63,150 nucleotides of DNA from Deltaproteobacteria bacterium RBG_16_49_23 (GTDB taxonomy: Bacteria; Desulfobacterota; BSN033; UBA1163): the NCBI GenBank assembly GCA_001798855.1, contig MGQQ01000149.1:1-63150 (forward strand), read 5' to 3'. The notes below the pieces were generated by a model. The model did not search any database. It was given only the letters and a program-made list of their open reading frames with translations, and was not told where the DNA came from. Each line of letters begins with the position of its first letter. The stretch's first letter is position 1. Position numbers and translations under genes: made by a program. Shown piece after piece: positions 32,006-40,489 of the stretch.

Positions 32006-34010
32006 AAGCGCACCGGACCAGGTTTCGTTAGAGAAATCAAAGGAGATCGCCGAAGGAGCAGATTATGGAACCCGTCGCCTCTCAGGGCCCATTTTCTATC
32101 TCTCTGCAATGATCGCCTTTGCGATGTCCTGTTTTCAGCTCTATACAGCCGTCTTCGGGACATTGACCGGAACGCTTCAACGTTCGATCCATCTATGTTT
32201 TGCCCTGGTTCTCTGTTTCTTATTCTTTCCGATGACTAAAAGGTCAAAAACGAAAGAGATTCCGGTTTACGACCTGATCCTGGCAGCCATTGGAGGGTTA
32301 GGCGCCATTTATGTCACCCTCTTTTATGCCGATCTGGTCAAGAGGATCGGTAATCCGTCTCCGTTAGACGTCGTGATGGGGATAATCACCATCCTCTTTG
32401 TCCTGGAAGCGGCAAGAAGGGCGATTGGGTTGCCCCTTCCCCTCATATCGGCCATTTTCATCACATACGCCTTTGTCGGACCGTATTTGCCCGATCTCAT
32501 TGCTCACCGGGGTTATGGCTTTCGAAGGGTGATTGACCATCTTTATCTCACCATGGAAGGCATTTTTGGCGTCCCCCTATGGGTTTCCTCCACCTTCGTC
32601 TTTGCCTTTGTCCTATTCGGAGCCTTCCTTGAGAAGACAGGGGCGATGGACTACTTCATGAAGATAGCGTTTTCTCTGGTTGGCCATACACGGGGAGGAC
32701 CCGCAAAGGTTGCTGTAGTATCGAGCGCCTTTATGGGAATGATCTCCGGAAGCGGTGTTGCCAATGTTGTGACTACCGGCTCTGTAACCATCCCCTTGAT
32801 GAAGCGAATGGGGTTTAAACCGGAGATCGCCGGCGCCATAGAAACCGCAGCGAGTGGTAATGGCCAGTTGATGCCGCCTGTCATGGGAGCGGCCGCCTTC
32901 GTCATGGCGGAGTTTTTAGGAATTTCTTATCTCGAGGTGGTGACCGCAGCTATCCTTCCTGCGGTGATCGACCAGCTTGCCCTTCTGGGTGCGGTTCATC
33001 TCCTTTCTGTCAAATTCGGTCTAAAGGGTATGCCACGAAAGGAGCTTCCAAAATTCTTTCCCATACTGATACGAGGAACTCACTTTCTCGTTCCCATTGG
33101 TGTTCTCTTATACTACCTTATTGTTAGAAGAGCGACACCTCTCACTTCAGCGGCCATGGGAATTACCGCTACGATTTTGGTCTTTTTCATACAGACAGTG
33201 ATGGGAAGCTTCGGATTGGGGAGCCATTCCGGAAAGAATTCTGAAGGACAAAAGGTGAATTCATGGAGGCCCGTGGCTTTGTTTGGGATCAATATGGCCG
33301 ATGCAATGTATAAGGCCGCAAGGATGATGGCGGGTATCGGGGCAACCTGCGCCTGCGCCGGCATTGTCGTGGGCGTAGTGACCCTCACCGGAGCCGGGTT
33401 AAATATGACCAACATCATCATCGGTCTTTCCGGTGGGAATCTTTACTTCGGACTTTTCCTAACGATGGTTACCTGCCTCATCTTAGGGATGGGAGTTCCC
33501 ACCACGGCGAACTATGTCATCATGGCAACCATCATGGCTCCCGCGCTTAAAGCCATGAATCCTGATGTTCCCATCATTGCCATCCACCTCTTCGTCTTCT
33601 ACTTTGGAATTCTGGCGGATGGAACTCCTCCGGTTTGTGTGGCCGCCTATGCCGCCGCCGGCATCGCAGGCTCTGATCCTCTGAAGACTGGAGTCAATGC
33701 ATTCAAACTGGATATGAGGACGTTTCTTCTCCCCTTCATGTTCATCACTGCTCCGGAAATGCTCCTCATCAATACAAATTTTATTGAGGCCTCCTGGATT
33801 TTTATCTCCGCTTCCATCGGGATGTATGCCTTAGCGGCTTCGATGCAGGGATTTCTGCTGACGGATTTGAAATGGCATGAAAGGATTATCCTGTTTGCCT
33901 CGGCAGTTGCTCTTGTCAAACCTGGGCTGATTACGGATGTTTTAGGCTTGATCGGATTTGGGGTGATCTATTACCTGCAAAGAAAAGCGGCGAAGGGAGC
34001 CATCATCTAA
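31992..34010 (+). CDS. TRAP transporter fused permease (small plus large subunit, TAXI type)
   Basis: The 672-residue membrane protein fuses the four-helix DctQ-like part (about 35-180) to the large DctM-like part (about 190-660). Visible family segments are SGSGVANVVTTGSVTIPLMKR, ETAASGNGQLMPPVMGAAAF and GMGVPTTANYVIMATIMAPAL, the last being a typical ion- and substrate-path motif. It uses a sodium or proton gradient to import the ligand bound by the TAXI receptor. It overlaps the DUF1850 gene, so the three genes form one transcript. A glutamate-related substrate is inferred from the receptor family and the neighbouring D-glutamate cyclase-like gene. Confidence 0.93.
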   Translation: MGTDKSAPDQVSLEKSKEIAEGADYGTRRLSGPIFYLSAMIAFAMSCFQLYTAVFGTLTGTLQRSIHLCFALVLCFLFFPMTKRSKTKEIPVYDLILAAIGGLGAIYVTLFYADLVKRIGNPSPLDVVMGIITILFVLEAARRAIGLPLPLISAIFITYAFVGPYLPDLIAHRGYGFRRVIDHLYLTMEGIFGVPLWVSSTFVFAFVLFGAFLEKTGAMDYFMKIAFSLVGHTRGGPAKVAVVSSAFMGMISGSGVANVVTTGSVTIPLMKRMGFKPEIAGAIETAASGNGQLMPPVMGAAAFVMAEFLGISYLEVVTAAILPAVIDQLALLGAVHLLSVKFGLKGMPRKELPKFFPILIRGTHFLVPIGVLLYYLIVRRATPLTSAAMGITATILVFFIQTVMGSFGLGSHSGKNSEGQKVNSWRPVALFGINMADAMYKAARMMAGIGATCACAGIVVGVVTLTGAGLNMTNIIIGLSGGNLYFGLFLTMVTCLILGMGVPTTANYVIMATIMAPALKAMNPDVPIIAIHLFVFYFGILADGTPPVCVAAYAAAGIAGSDPLKTGVNAFKLDMRTFLLPFMFITAPEMLLINTNFIEASWIFISASIGMYALAASMQGFLLTDLKWHERIILFASAVALVKPGLITDVLGLIGFGVIYYLQRKAAKGAII

Positions 34011-34016
34011 ATCAAA

Positions 34017-34112
34017 TTCCAATGGAATATTGGAATGGCGGCGAAGCGATAAAAAATTATGCTGTGAGAATAAACCCAATATTCCAGCCTTCCATTCTTC
34101 CATTATTCCAAC
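34017..34112. repeat. Inverted ggaatattggaat-type repeats between convergent genes
   Basis: ccaatggaatattggaatgg at 34019-34038 faces aatattccagccttccattc-type sequence at 34079-34110. It lies between convergent genes and could act as a bidirectional terminator. The same repeat family brackets 18327-18664 and 40282-40472. Confidence 0.55.
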
Positions 34113-34119
34113 GGATGAT

Positions 34120-35181
34120 TTATTCGAAGGCAATCTCTATCACCCGTTCGATCACTTTCATATAATCCTTAAATTCGATTCCATCGACGGAGTGGTCCTG
34201 TTTGCAGGTGATTCCATCGATGGCTGGGCCATGATGGACGAGGTAGTCCAGGACCTTTCCTTCCTGTTCCGGCGTAACTTTTTGGAGAATATCGAGTTTA
34301 TCTCTGGCCAGAGCCATTCCTGCCATCAACGCATATCCCCCCCAATTTGAGATTCCGCTTGAGATAAAATAGTCCGTTTCCATCCGGCAGCAGAAAACGG
34401 GTTCCCGGTGAGTGATGGCGTGTTCCCAAAAAACCTCCCACGGTATCCTTCCCGAGCCGATCTCATTGCCACGATCTCCGATTCCGATTGTCTCAACAGA
34501 GAGATTCCATCTTTTTTTAAATTCAAGAAGAAGATGAGTCCTGGCTGTAAACCGGGTAATATCCTCCAGGCGGGAATTGAAACACCGGTTTCTGATAGAA
34601 GGGGTGAGGACGGATTCAAACTCTTTTACCGGCGGGTTTCCTTTTCGATCCTGAGCGAGAAAGGATTCGAGCGTGTGATTGGGACCCACCCGTTCGATAT
34701 AAATGAGGTGAGAAAGGTCCAGCCCCAATGGGCCGTTGAGAAGTTCCTCAATGAAACGGAGAGACAAAGGGCTGGCGTGATCCATATCGGAGCGCTCCAG
34801 CGGAAAACAGATGAGGGGAACCTCCTTTTCAGAGAGGTTGAGTATCTTCAGACCTGCCTTAAGGGTTGGAAGGGTGTATTCATCAGAGAGAAGGGAGACC
34901 TCCATGCCCAAATATTTTAGCCCTTCCGCCAGAATGAGGGCGCCAGGAGGACCATCGGTCTCCGTGGCCGGAGGTTCTCCGGCAGGGATATAAAAGCCGG
35001 TAACGATCATCACTTTTCGCCCATTCTCGACGAGAGAGGAGACCGCCCCTGTTAAATCGGAATAGGGGACCATGGAAAGGTTTTCCCAGTGATAGTTTCG
35101 GTGGTTCAGGAGAGAGGTCGGGAAATTGATCACCTCCTCCATCAAAAACAACTTATCCCGAATCGTTTTAGGTAAGGCCAT
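34120..35181 (-). CDS. D-glutamate cyclase-like protein (DUF4392)
   Basis: The 353-residue protein carries the DUF4392/GLUCM_C signature. VMIVTGFYIPAGEPPATETDGPPGALILAEGL is near the N-terminus (residues about 57-88), IERVGPNH lies in the middle, and IGIGDRGNEIGSG is at about 238-250. In mammals this domain converts D-glutamate to 5-oxo-D-proline. The bacterial versions are little studied. It is convergent with the TAXI-TRAP operon, whose receptor family binds glutamate, so uptake and handling of glutamate, D-glutamate or pyroglutamate is a reasonable hypothesis. No signal peptide is seen, so it is cytoplasmic. Confidence 0.82.
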   Translation of the reverse strand: MALPKTIRDKLFLMEEVINFPTSLLNHRNYHWENLSMVPYSDLTGAVSSLVENGRKVMIVTGFYIPAGEPPATETDGPPGALILAEGLKYLGMEVSLLSDEYTLPTLKAGLKILNLSEKEVPLICFPLERSDMDHASPLSLRFIEELLNGPLGLDLSHLIYIERVGPNHTLESFLAQDRKGNPPVKEFESVLTPSIRNRCFNSRLEDITRFTARTHLLLEFKKRWNLSVETIGIGDRGNEIGSGRIPWEVFWEHAITHREPVFCCRMETDYFISSGISNWGGYALMAGMALARDKLDILQKVTPEQEGKVLDYLVHHGPAIDGITCKQDHSVDGIEFKDYMKVIERVIEIAFE

Positions 35182-35288
35182 AAGATTTGTTTATCGTTGT
35201 CGATGCTCGTATCGATGCTTGTTTACAACGAGACTCGATTTTCGATTTTAAGATTCGATACCAGCCTCGCCAACGAACACCGGGTTTC

Positions 35289-35461
35289 GTAACAGTTTAG
35301 CGCTTTGAAAAACTAATCTAATCCCCCTTTATCCCCCTCCTTCGACAAGCTCAGGATGGTGAGCAAGTCGAACCATTTGTCAAAAGGGGGAAATGTTTTT
35401 CCTCCCTTTGGAAAAGGGAGGTTGGGAGGGATTTTACAAGACGATTTCAAACAGCTAAATT
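35289..35461. repeat. Dispersed repeat C, copy 2 (loop occupied)
   Basis: It matches 2800-2937 end to end except that the cccccttt/aaaggggg hairpin is split by a 38-bp insert at 35339-35376. The insert begins ccttcgacaagctcagg and ends gcaagtcgaacc and is itself palindromic at its ends. Nothing else is recognised in 35182-35473. Confidence 0.82.
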
Positions 35462-35473
35462 GCCGCCGAGTTT

Positions 35474-36121
35474 CTATGTTTTCATTTTGGATCCATAATC
35501 ACACCACTTTCGAATCACACAGATTTCGCAGAGGGGCTTTCTTGCGATACAGGTTTTCCGGCCATGCCAGACGAGGAGGTTTGAAAAATGGGTCCACTTC
35601 TCTTTCGGAACGATCTCCATCAGATCGAACTCAATCTTAACCGGATCATCATTTTTTGTCAGTCCGATCCTCTGGCTCACCCTGCGGACGTGGGTATCCA
35701 CTACAATTCCCGGAATCCCGAAAGCATTTCCGAGGAGGACATTAGCGGTCTTGCGTCCCACACCCGGGAGTGTCACCAGGACCTCCAGCGTTTTCGGGAC
35801 CTTTCCTCCAAATCGGTCCATCAGCTCCTGGCAAGACCTCTGGATTGATTTTGTCTTATTCCGGTAGAATCCAGTGGGCCGGATATCCTCCTCCAGTTCT
35901 TTCGATTCCGCTTCCGCATAGTCCTTCGGAGAGCGATATTTTTTGAACAAGCCTTTTGTCACTTCATTCACCCTGACATCGGTGCACTGGGCAGAGAGAA
36001 TCGTGGCGATCAGGAGCTCAAAGGGGTTTGAAAATTTCAAAGCGATTTGTGAGTCGGGAATCTCTTTCGAAAGAGCCTTGATGATCTCTATTATCCTTTT
36101 CCGTTTGGATTGATTTTTCAT
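35474..36121 (-). CDS. nth: Endonuclease III
   Basis: The 215-residue DNA glycosylase/AP lyase has the helix-hairpin-helix LPGVGRKTANVLL, the catalytic Lys in that segment, and the Asp in GIVVDTHVRR. The C-terminal 4Fe-4S motif is C-x6-C-x2-C-x5-C (CIARKPLCEIC then KWC). It removes oxidised pyrimidines in base excision repair. The ATG at 36121 follows an AAGGAGG site. A 16-codon upstream extension is read from a repeat and is rejected. Confidence 0.95.
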   Translation of the reverse strand: MKNQSKRKRIIEIIKALSKEIPDSQIALKFSNPFELLIATILSAQCTDVRVNEVTKGLFKKYRSPKDYAEAESKELEEDIRPTGFYRNKTKSIQRSCQELMDRFGGKVPKTLEVLVTLPGVGRKTANVLLGNAFGIPGIVVDTHVRRVSQRIGLTKNDDPVKIEFDLMEIVPKEKWTHFSNLLVWHGRKTCIARKPLCEICVIRKWCDYGSKMKT

Positions 36122-36190
36122 GAAGACCTCCTTTGTAACGAAGAACGATGAACAATGAACAATGGACAAAGAACTCTCAACTTTGAATTT

Positions 36191-36340
36191 AGGCCCTTAG
36201 GGAATCGATATCAACAAAAGATTGTCGATGGTTTGGGAAAAACAAATGGTAGCCGAAGGCTTTAGCCTGCGTATCGGCCTCCAATGTAATATCGACCCTG
36301 AAACGCAACCTGAAGGTTGCGGCTACCAGGAAATAACTGC
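36191..36340. repeat. Dispersed repeat R1, copy 2 (loop empty)
   Basis: It is the reverse complement of 461-643, with the intact gcaacctgaaggttgc hairpin at about 36305-36320. Further on, a ccgttcatgcttcgatcccg/cgggacacgaacgg module (36490-36530) matches the core of element D copy 1. No gene is seen in 36122-36784. Confidence 0.75.
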
Positions 36341-36784
36341 CCGAAGTCCCGCTCTTAGCGGGATTCCGGGCGAAGTCTCGGACGAGGCATAGATTCTTAC
36401 ACAATAAAGTCTGAGAATTTATCTCTAACATTTAACAAAGGCCCTCACAAAACTGTCCCCTCCCCCGTCGAAGGGTGGGTAATTGAAGCCGTTCATGCTT
36501 CGATCCCGCGTTTCGCGGGACACGAACGGCTTATGTGAACAGCATTAAGCTTAGTCTCAATAATGGATGGATTTTAACTGATATTCTTCCCAAGAGACAA
36601 CAGAAAAGAGGGCGGGGAAGAATTTGAACATGAGGTGGGCAAGAAATGGCCTTTTAATCTTTTTAATATGGTGGGGGGCAAAATAATCTCTTTTAATATT
36701 ATTAGGTTAAATTGCATAGAAAGATTTGGTATGGGAAATGCAGTAGTAAACACCTATCAAATCCCGTATAGGGGGAGGAAAACG

Positions 36785-36976
36785 ATGTTAAGTGAAAATG
36801 GTGTGATGACAACTCAGGAAGCCTGCCAGTATCTGAGGATTTCGAGGCCCACCTATCTGAAATATCTCTATCTCGGGCGGATTAAGGGGGCAAAGGCTGG
36901 AAAAGGATGGAAGGTCCTCAGGTCGGAACTGGATCGATTCCTGAAGGGAGAAATCTCAAACAACATGATGGGATGA
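36785..36976 (+). CDS. Excisionase/MerR-like HTH protein
   Basis: The 63-residue protein is a helix_turn_helix_17 domain. MTTQEACQYLRISRPTYLKYLYLGRIKGAKAGKGWKVLRSELDRFL has the usual 'T..EAA..L.IS..T......G.I......G..W...R..LD.FL' pattern. It should bind DNA as a small winged-helix protein. The ATG at 36785 follows GGGGGAGG; a longer frame to 36635 lacks support. It is followed after 7 bases by the HEAT-repeat gene, so the two are likely cotranscribed and form a module with the HD-GYP gene. Confidence 0.85.
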   Translation: MLSENGVMTTQEACQYLRISRPTYLKYLYLGRIKGAKAGKGWKVLRSELDRFLKGEISNNMMG

Positions 36977-36983
36977 GCGACTT

Positions 36984-38708
36984 ATGGAGAAGAAAGTATC
37001 CCAATTCAAAGAGAAGTCAAAAAATCAGGAGGAGATTTTTGAGGAAAAGTCCGTCAAAGCCACGCGGGCGCTGATCCAGACCTTTCTTCAGACGCTGAAG
37101 GCCTTCCGGATATATGAAGCCAACCACCCGATCCTCCTGAAATTTATGGAACGACTGAAGAAGGATTTTGACAATTACTTCGAGGAGTTCGATTCTTTTC
37201 CGCTATTGGTGGGAGAACACCGGCTCTTCTACCGGGGAAAGGTCGTTTATGAAAGCCAGGATGTAAAGGAGAGCCTGGCCTTCTTCTTTTTTAAAGATGG
37301 AATCCGTGAAATAAAATTCCTCAAAGGCCTGGAATTCAAAGAGGTGGTCGATTTTCTTCATGTTGTGAGGAGGAGCGAGTCCGTCAGCCGCATGGAAGAC
37401 GACCTCGTCACGCTCCTCTGGGAAAAGGATTTTTCCCACATCACCTTCGGGACCGTAGATGAGTTTTTGGAAAGTGGAAGCCATTTCACTCCGGCTACAG
37501 AGGAAGATTTTATTGGGCGATTGGAATTCAAAGGCTTTAGAGAAGAAGCGGGGGATGAGATTGCTTCTGAGAGGGAAAGAGAAGAGGCCTCTGCTCTGGG
37601 AGCTGAGGGTTTAAAGCAGGCCCTGAATCCATTGCCAGGCCAATCCCTGGTCGATGCCTGTCAGCTCACACCGGATGAGATCGAAGAGATCAACCGGGAG
37701 ATTGAACAGGAGTACCAGCCGGATTACATTTATGTGTTGATTGATAACCTCGTAGAGATCCTCCTTCACCTGGGTGAGGATATGGATGCCTATGAGAATA
37801 TGATCTCCTACTTCGAAAGGACGACCGGATCCTTCCTCGAGCAAAGAGAAGTGGGGAAGGCCGTGGCCGTTTTGAAGAGACTGAATGACACCACGGAGTC
37901 CATGGTCCTCAAAGACAAACAGATCTTTGCAATTCGCCGCATCCTCGATACTTTTTCCGGTACCCATTCTATCGAGCTTTTAGGGGAGGCGGTGAAAGGA
38001 ATTGGAGAGACAAACTCGGAAGCGATCCTCCAGTATCTCCGGCTCCTGACGAAGAAGGGGGTCGAGCCCCTCTGCCTTTTATTGAAGAAGGTGGAATCCG
38101 GGAAATGGAGAAAAGCCATCTGCAATATTCTGGCTGAACTTGCCCGGGAAGACATCCAACCCCTCCTCAAATATTTATCCGACCCGGACCCTTTCCTGGT
38201 CTGTCACATCCTCTATGTGCTCGGTAAGATCGGAGATCCCTCCGTCGTAAGACACTTAGATAATCTGGTGGTCCATGAGGACCAGAAAGTGAGAGAAGAG
38301 ACCCTCCAGGCGCTCAAGAAATTCGGTGAAAGGGGAAAGGATCAAATTCGAAAATTCTTAAAGGATCCCCTTCCGGGGATGAGGGCGAAGGCCTCGCTCA
38401 TTTTTGCAAAGGTCGCCAAGGAGGAAGCAGCCAAATCCCTTACCGGGGTCATTCTCTCCGAAGAGTTTTTTAAAAGGGATTATGAAGAGAAAGCTTCTTT
38501 CTTTAAAGCCTTAGGGGAGACAGGATCGCAGGAGGCGGTCCCGGTTTTAAAGAAGATCGCACAGAAGAGAAGGTGGTTTCAGAAAGGAAAATGGGATGAG
38601 ATGCGGCTCTGTGCTCAAAATGCCCTGAGGATGTTAGGAGCGGATGAAGGATTGGATTCCTCCAGGGCAAAGGAAAGAATGAAACACATCGCACGGTCAA
38701 TCCATTAA
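36984..38708 (+). CDS. HEAT-repeat protein with HD-GYP-associated N-terminal domain
   Basis: The 574-residue cytoplasmic protein has two parts. Residues about 20-165 form a mixed domain (RALIQTFLQTLKAFRIYEANHP, then LFYRGKVVYES and FFKDGIREIKFLKGLEFKEVVDFL). The C-terminal half (about 300-560) consists of HEAT/PBS-lyase-like repeats such as DPDPFLVCHILYVLGKIGDPSVV. The middle is acidic. The N-terminal domain resembles the N-terminus of the next gene's HD-GYP protein in order and spacing of its segments. HEAT repeats bind proteins, so this could be the effector or scaffold of a c-di-GMP module. No catalytic residues are visible. Confidence 0.78.
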   Translation: MEKKVSQFKEKSKNQEEIFEEKSVKATRALIQTFLQTLKAFRIYEANHPILLKFMERLKKDFDNYFEEFDSFPLLVGEHRLFYRGKVVYESQDVKESLAFFFFKDGIREIKFLKGLEFKEVVDFLHVVRRSESVSRMEDDLVTLLWEKDFSHITFGTVDEFLESGSHFTPATEEDFIGRLEFKGFREEAGDEIASEREREEASALGAEGLKQALNPLPGQSLVDACQLTPDEIEEINREIEQEYQPDYIYVLIDNLVEILLHLGEDMDAYENMISYFERTTGSFLEQREVGKAVAVLKRLNDTTESMVLKDKQIFAIRRILDTFSGTHSIELLGEAVKGIGETNSEAILQYLRLLTKKGVEPLCLLLKKVESGKWRKAICNILAELAREDIQPLLKYLSDPDPFLVCHILYVLGKIGDPSVVRHLDNLVVHEDQKVREETLQALKKFGERGKDQIRKFLKDPLPGMRAKASLIFAKVAKEEAAKSLTGVILSEEFFKRDYEEKASFFKALGETGSQEAVPVLKKIAQKRRWFQKGKWDEMRLCAQNALRMLGADEGLDSSRAKERMKHIARSIH

Positions 38709-38798
38709 GAAGGACTCCTCCGGGAACCGTGTGAGTGGGCCCCTTTTCCCCAAAGGGGGGACACAGAGGAGTCTGAAGAACCCAAAAAAGAGGCGGAG

Positions 38799-40277
38799 AT
38801 GATGGAATCAGCCATTCAATCCCAGAAGGTGGTCCCCAGATCGTCAGAGGCAATGGACTCCGAGTTGTCAAAGCTGGGGAACACCCTCATCACCAAATTT
38901 CATGTATTGATGAGAATCTCTCAGATTTACGATTCGAAGAATGTGGCCCTGCATCAATTTATACAGGAGTCGCTTATTGCCATCAACACCTTTATCCGGG
39001 AGAAAGGAAACCTTTGCCTTAAAATCGTAGCCGCTGACATCTTCCTTAATGAGCAGAGACTCCGCTACTCCGTAGAGGGTTTTACCAGCTTTAAGTACCT
39101 CCTGGTCCAGTGGAAGAAACGGTTCATCGGAGAGGTCCTCTACAAAGAGGTCCTTGATGAGGAAACGTTACGGGAGTTCATCTATATTCTGATGGGCTTG
39201 GAAGAAGGGCGGGAAGAGAATGCCGCTCTCTTTAATGAGAGACTGAGAGAACATCACATTTCCACAATTGAGGTGAGTCCCTTAGAGGTTTCCGAAAGGG
39301 AAGAAGGCGCTTACACCCTTGAGAAGGAGGACTCTCGTGAAGTGGGCAAAAAGGTGTTTTTCGAGACCATCGGGACCCTCAAGGAAGTGATCACCCACAT
39401 CAAGGGGAAACAGCATGCCGATGTGAGAAAGTTGAAACGGCTGGTCCGGAAGGCCGTCCACCTCGTCATGGAGGATGAATCGATCCTTCTTGGAATGACG
39501 ACGATCAAGAATTACGATGAATACACCTTCAACCACTCCGTCAATGTGGCCATCTATTCCCTCGCGATGGGAAGGCGATTGGGATTCTCCAGGGGGATCC
39601 TGAGCGAATTGGGAATCACGGCCATGCTTCATGATATCGGGAAATCTAAAATCCCGCTCGATGTGCTGAATAAACCCGGCGCTCTCAGCGATGAAGAATG
39701 GGGTCAGATGAAGAAGCATCCTCTCGCAGGTGTGGAGATCGTTCTCAACCTGAAGCAGTTGGGCGAGGTCAATACGAAGATGGTCATCGGCATCTTCGAT
39801 CACCACCTGAAGAACGACCTTTCAGGATACCCCAAACTCTTTCGGAAAAAGAGGGTGAGCCTCTTCGGCCGGATCATTCAGATTGTGGATGCCTATGACG
39901 CCATGACCACTCCGAGGATCTATAAGAAAGTTCCTTATACGCCGGAACAGGCGCTGGCCGTCATGCTAAAAGAACGGGATGTCCATTTTGACTCGGTCCT
40001 TCTCAAAATGTTTATCGGCCTGGTGGGAGTATATCCCATCGGTTCTCTCGTTCTCCTCGATACCCATGAGATGGGAATTGTGTTCAAGCCCAATACGGAT
40101 CCCCAGTGGATGGACCGTCCTCAGGTGGTCCTGGTTGAGAGGGATAAGCGGGGAAAGGGAAAGAAGGATCTGGTTGACCTTACCGAAAAGAACGGAGGAA
40201 ACGGTTTCAAGCGGAGCATTGTGAAGGCGCTGGACCCCAACAAATACCACATCGACATCGCCAAGTATTTCCTGTAA
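38799..40277 (+). CDS. HD-GYP domain protein (putative cyclic-di-GMP phosphodiesterase)
   Basis: The 492-residue protein has an N-terminal domain (about 25-160) like that of the preceding HEAT protein, then an HD-GYP domain (about 235-400). FNHSVNVAIYSLA, MLHDIGKSKIPLDVL (HD at about 278-279), HPLAGVEI, HHLKNDLSGYP (GYP at about 343-345) and IVDAYDAMTTPR are visible. HD-GYP enzymes hydrolyse cyclic di-GMP. The usual HHE of the GYP segment reads HHL and the following DG reads DL, so the metal site may be modified. It is 90 bases downstream of the HEAT gene. Confidence 0.88.
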   Translation: MMESAIQSQKVVPRSSEAMDSELSKLGNTLITKFHVLMRISQIYDSKNVALHQFIQESLIAINTFIREKGNLCLKIVAADIFLNEQRLRYSVEGFTSFKYLLVQWKKRFIGEVLYKEVLDEETLREFIYILMGLEEGREENAALFNERLREHHISTIEVSPLEVSEREEGAYTLEKEDSREVGKKVFFETIGTLKEVITHIKGKQHADVRKLKRLVRKAVHLVMEDESILLGMTTIKNYDEYTFNHSVNVAIYSLAMGRRLGFSRGILSELGITAMLHDIGKSKIPLDVLNKPGALSDEEWGQMKKHPLAGVEIVLNLKQLGEVNTKMVIGIFDHHLKNDLSGYPKLFRKKRVSLFGRIIQIVDAYDAMTTPRIYKKVPYTPEQALAVMLKERDVHFDSVLLKMFIGLVGVYPIGSLVLLDTHEMGIVFKPNTDPQWMDRPQVVLVERDKRGKGKKDLVDLTEKNGGNGFKRSIVKALDPNKYHIDIAKYFL

Positions 40278-40281
40278 AACC

Positions 40282-40475
40282 ATGGAATGGTGGAATATTG
40301 GAATAGTGGAATATTGGGTAAAGATTACCACTACCTCAAACCCAAAAAAAATTGGCATTTTTTCTATTCAAATCATGTCTTCTATTTACCCCGTTAGAAA
40401 TAATGCCCCGCTGGAATTTCTAACGGGGTTTACTTCATTATTCCATCATTCCATTATTCCAAAATTCCATTTCCG
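40282..40475. repeat. Nested inverted repeat downstream of the HD-GYP gene
   Basis: ggaatggtggaatattggaat-type units (40284-40318; core ggaatattgg) face attccattattccaaaattc-type units (40447-40470). Inside is a hairpin with arms ccccgttagaaat and atttctaacgggg (40389-40431). Confidence 0.65.
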
Positions 40476-40489
40476 CATTCCCCATCACC

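Noticed and set aside
36189-36431. 80-codon frame across repeat R1
   Set aside because: The same type of frame appears in the other copy of R1 (398-601, minus strand), showing that it is repeat translation.
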